From the NCBI GenBank assembly GCA_031282385.1, contig JAITDV010000001.1:1-7511 (forward strand): a DNA stretch of 7,511 nucleotides. Reading direction: 5' to 3'. The notes beneath the pieces were generated by a model that ran no database searches, was not told the DNA's origin, and saw only the letters and a list, made by a program, of their open reading frames with translations. A program made the position numbers and the translations under genes. Origin of the DNA: Planctomycetaceae bacterium. Its GTDB lineage: Bacteria; Planctomycetota; Planctomycetia; Pirellulales; Thermoguttaceae. Below are positions 6,527 through 7,511 of this stretch, piece after piece (position 1 is the stretch's first letter; the number at the start of each line of letters is the position of its first letter).

Positions 6527-7198
6527 CTAACCGGTGAGAAATTCTTGAAGAGAAATGGCGGGAATATTCAATTCGGTGGCTTTTTGCCGTAACTCAAAAT
6601 CGTTGGATAGCAATTGTGCTGACTTTTTTTCCAGAAGCAACCGTTTCGTTACCGCAAGAATTTGAAGATCACATTCATCATTATCATTTGTAGCGTTATA
6701 AAATTTCGGTAACAATTTTCGTACTTCCGAGCGGTTTGTGTGTGTTTGTAGAATGCGGTTTTTGGGAAATTGCCGGATGAGGTTCAGTATTTGTTGTGAT
6801 TTCTTTCCCCGCATATTTTTATCTTTCGCACGATTCGACAACTCGTCAAGAACCGTTTGCGGTAAAACGCAAATATCGTTGTCATTCAACCGATTTAGAA
6901 TTTTTTCATCATGAAAGAAAATATTTGTATCAATTACAAGATAAAACGATATTTCCCGCTGATTTTTTTGAACAGGAATTGCTCCTTTTGAGGCTGCTTC
7001 GTGAAGCGACAGAAAATCGTGAAGTATTTGAATTTCGTTTTGATTTTTGGGGTCGGCGTTATTTCCGTACAGTTCCAGCCAATTTTTAATTTGAACGGCA
7101 AGTTGTTTATTTTCTTCTTTTGGAAAATTTTTCTGAATCAGCGGTTTTTTCTGACATTGCCGTGCCAATTTTTTTAATAACGCATATTGATCCATCAT
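6527..7198 (-). CDS. PIN-domain ribonuclease
   Basis: Predicted 223-residue protein. The first 80 residues are Lys/Gln-rich and mainly helical, without a recognised domain. The PIN domain spans about 85-220: VIDTNIFF with Asp90, VLPQTVLDEL with Glu119, NDNDECDLQIL with Asp177 (or Asp174), and LLSNDFELRQKA with Asp200. These four acidic positions form the metal-binding centre expected of an active RNA nuclease. The last motif is closer to PhoH/Swt1-like PIN domains than to short VapC toxins, and no small antitoxin gene adjoins it, so a VapBC system is unlikely. Two Met codons begin the frame (7193-7198); no clear Shine-Dalgarno distinguishes them. It converges on the DUF4912 gene. The RNA target is unknown. 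Confidence 0.87.
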   Translation of the reverse strand: MMDQYALLKKLARQCQKKPLIQKNFPKEENKQLAVQIKNWLELYGNNADPKNQNEIQILHDFLSLHEAASKGAIPVQKNQREISFYLVIDTNIFFHDEKILNRLNDNDICVLPQTVLDELSNRAKDKNMRGKKSQQILNLIRQFPKNRILQTHTNRSEVRKLLPKFYNATNDNDECDLQILAVTKRLLLEKKSAQLLSNDFELRQKATELNIPAISLQEFLTG

Positions 7199-7251
7199 GT
7201 AAAAACTTTCGGTAAAAGAATTTTTGTAATATTTCAGTGGATTTAGTGTTT

Positions 7252-7270
7252 TGAGTTAATTGATAACTCA
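7252..7270. repeat. Inverted repeat upstream of the PIN gene, possible operator
   Basis: TGAGTTA (7252-7258) and TAACTCA (7264-7270) are perfect reverse complements around five bases. The site lies 54-72 bases upstream of the PIN-gene start, where a regulator could bind. There is no T-run on either side, so it does not look like a terminator. Confidence 0.4.
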
Positions 7271-7353
7271 TGTTACGCAGGGGCTAAATATCAGTTTTTC
7301 CTTCGCCGCTTGTATGTTTATATTGCCGTAATTAGTGGTAATTTTTTGGGGGG

Positions 7354-7413
7354 TGATTTCTGATTTTTTTCCTTTTGGCGATTAATCGCCAAAAGGAAAA
7401 AAATCAGAAATCA
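7354..7413. repeat. Perfect 60-bp palindrome without spacer
   Basis: Every base from 7354 to 7383 pairs with the reverse complement of 7384 to 7413, centred on GGCGATTAATCGCC. The symmetry breaks immediately outside (G at 7353, T at 7414). Each arm contains a seven-base A or T run and a CCTTTT/AAAAGG block. Six G residues (7348-7353) abut the left end. Neither strand has a T-run after the hairpin, so it is not a standard intrinsic terminator, though it could still stop or protect transcripts from both sides. It lies about 155 bases upstream of the PIN gene. Alternatives are an element end or telomere-like site, or a fold-back assembly error. Confidence 0.95.
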
Positions 7414-7430
7414 TGATACTTTATGGAAAT

Positions 7431-7492
7431 TGCCGTGTGAATACGTTTGCCCCTCGTTCCTTAGAACGTCCAGTAGTATGTAGCTCACGGCA
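7431..7492. repeat. Nested inverted repeats near the right edge
   Basis: TGCCGTG (7431-7437) pairs with CACGGCA (7486-7492), enclosing a second perfect stem CGTTC (7455-7459) and GAACG (7464-7468) with a CTTA loop. The outer stem length recalls a tRNA acceptor stem, but no D-arm, T-arm or T-loop consensus is present, so it is not a tRNA. It may be part of a structured RNA or the subterminal hairpin region of a mobile element continuing to the right. A minus-strand frame also stays open from the window edge to a TGA at 7411-7413, so it could instead be the 3' end of a gene. Confidence 0.4.
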
Positions 7493-7511
7493 TTATATTT
7501 GTAACTCGGAC

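Noticed and set aside
7431..7492. tRNA-like reading of the 7-bp outer stem
   Set aside because: No D-loop, T-loop or anticodon arm consensus in either orientation, and the span is too short at 62 bases.

Overview
The window most likely comes from a planctomycete, probably of the Pirellulales type, with an AT-rich genome. The main clue is the large secreted protein at 985-3507. It is built from degenerate Lys/Pro/Tyr/Val and Cys/Pro/Tyr/Val repeats of the YTV family, known from the proteinaceous cell walls of planctomycetes. The cytoplasmic protein at 4783-6168, with a Rho_N-like N-terminus, a DUF4912 domain and a C-terminal beta domain, fits the same phylum. The lineage call is inference from gene families and cannot be refined here; no rRNA, tRNA or phage gene was recognised.

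Layout from left to right. Positions 1-154 are the region downstream of ybeY, with a copy of a roughly 100 bp direct repeat (71-176). ybeY (155-658, minus) encodes the rRNA-maturation and ribosome quality-control endoribonuclease. A second copy of the repeat (685-786) lies just upstream of ybeY, next to a TATAAT box, so the repeat looks like a shared upstream regulatory or leader element. A clear intrinsic terminator (829-863) ends the YTV gene (985-3507, minus), which has a signal peptide and a strong Shine-Dalgarno sequence. A long AT-rich divergent intergenic region (3508-4782) holds only small hairpins. The DUF4912 gene (4783-6168, plus) converges on a PIN-domain ribonuclease gene (6527-7198, minus). 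The 358 bases between them contain a strong 82-base imperfect hairpin. The last 313 bases carry a perfect 60 bp palindrome without a spacer (7354-7413) and a nested inverted repeat (7431-7492).

The four genes are not an operon: intergenic spaces are long and orientations mixed. Two encode RNA-processing proteins (YbeY and a PIN nuclease), one a probable cell-wall protein, and one a protein of unknown function. I see no defence system, CRISPR array or complete mobile element. The least explained signals are non-coding: the palindrome, the 82-base hairpin and the duplicated element around ybeY.
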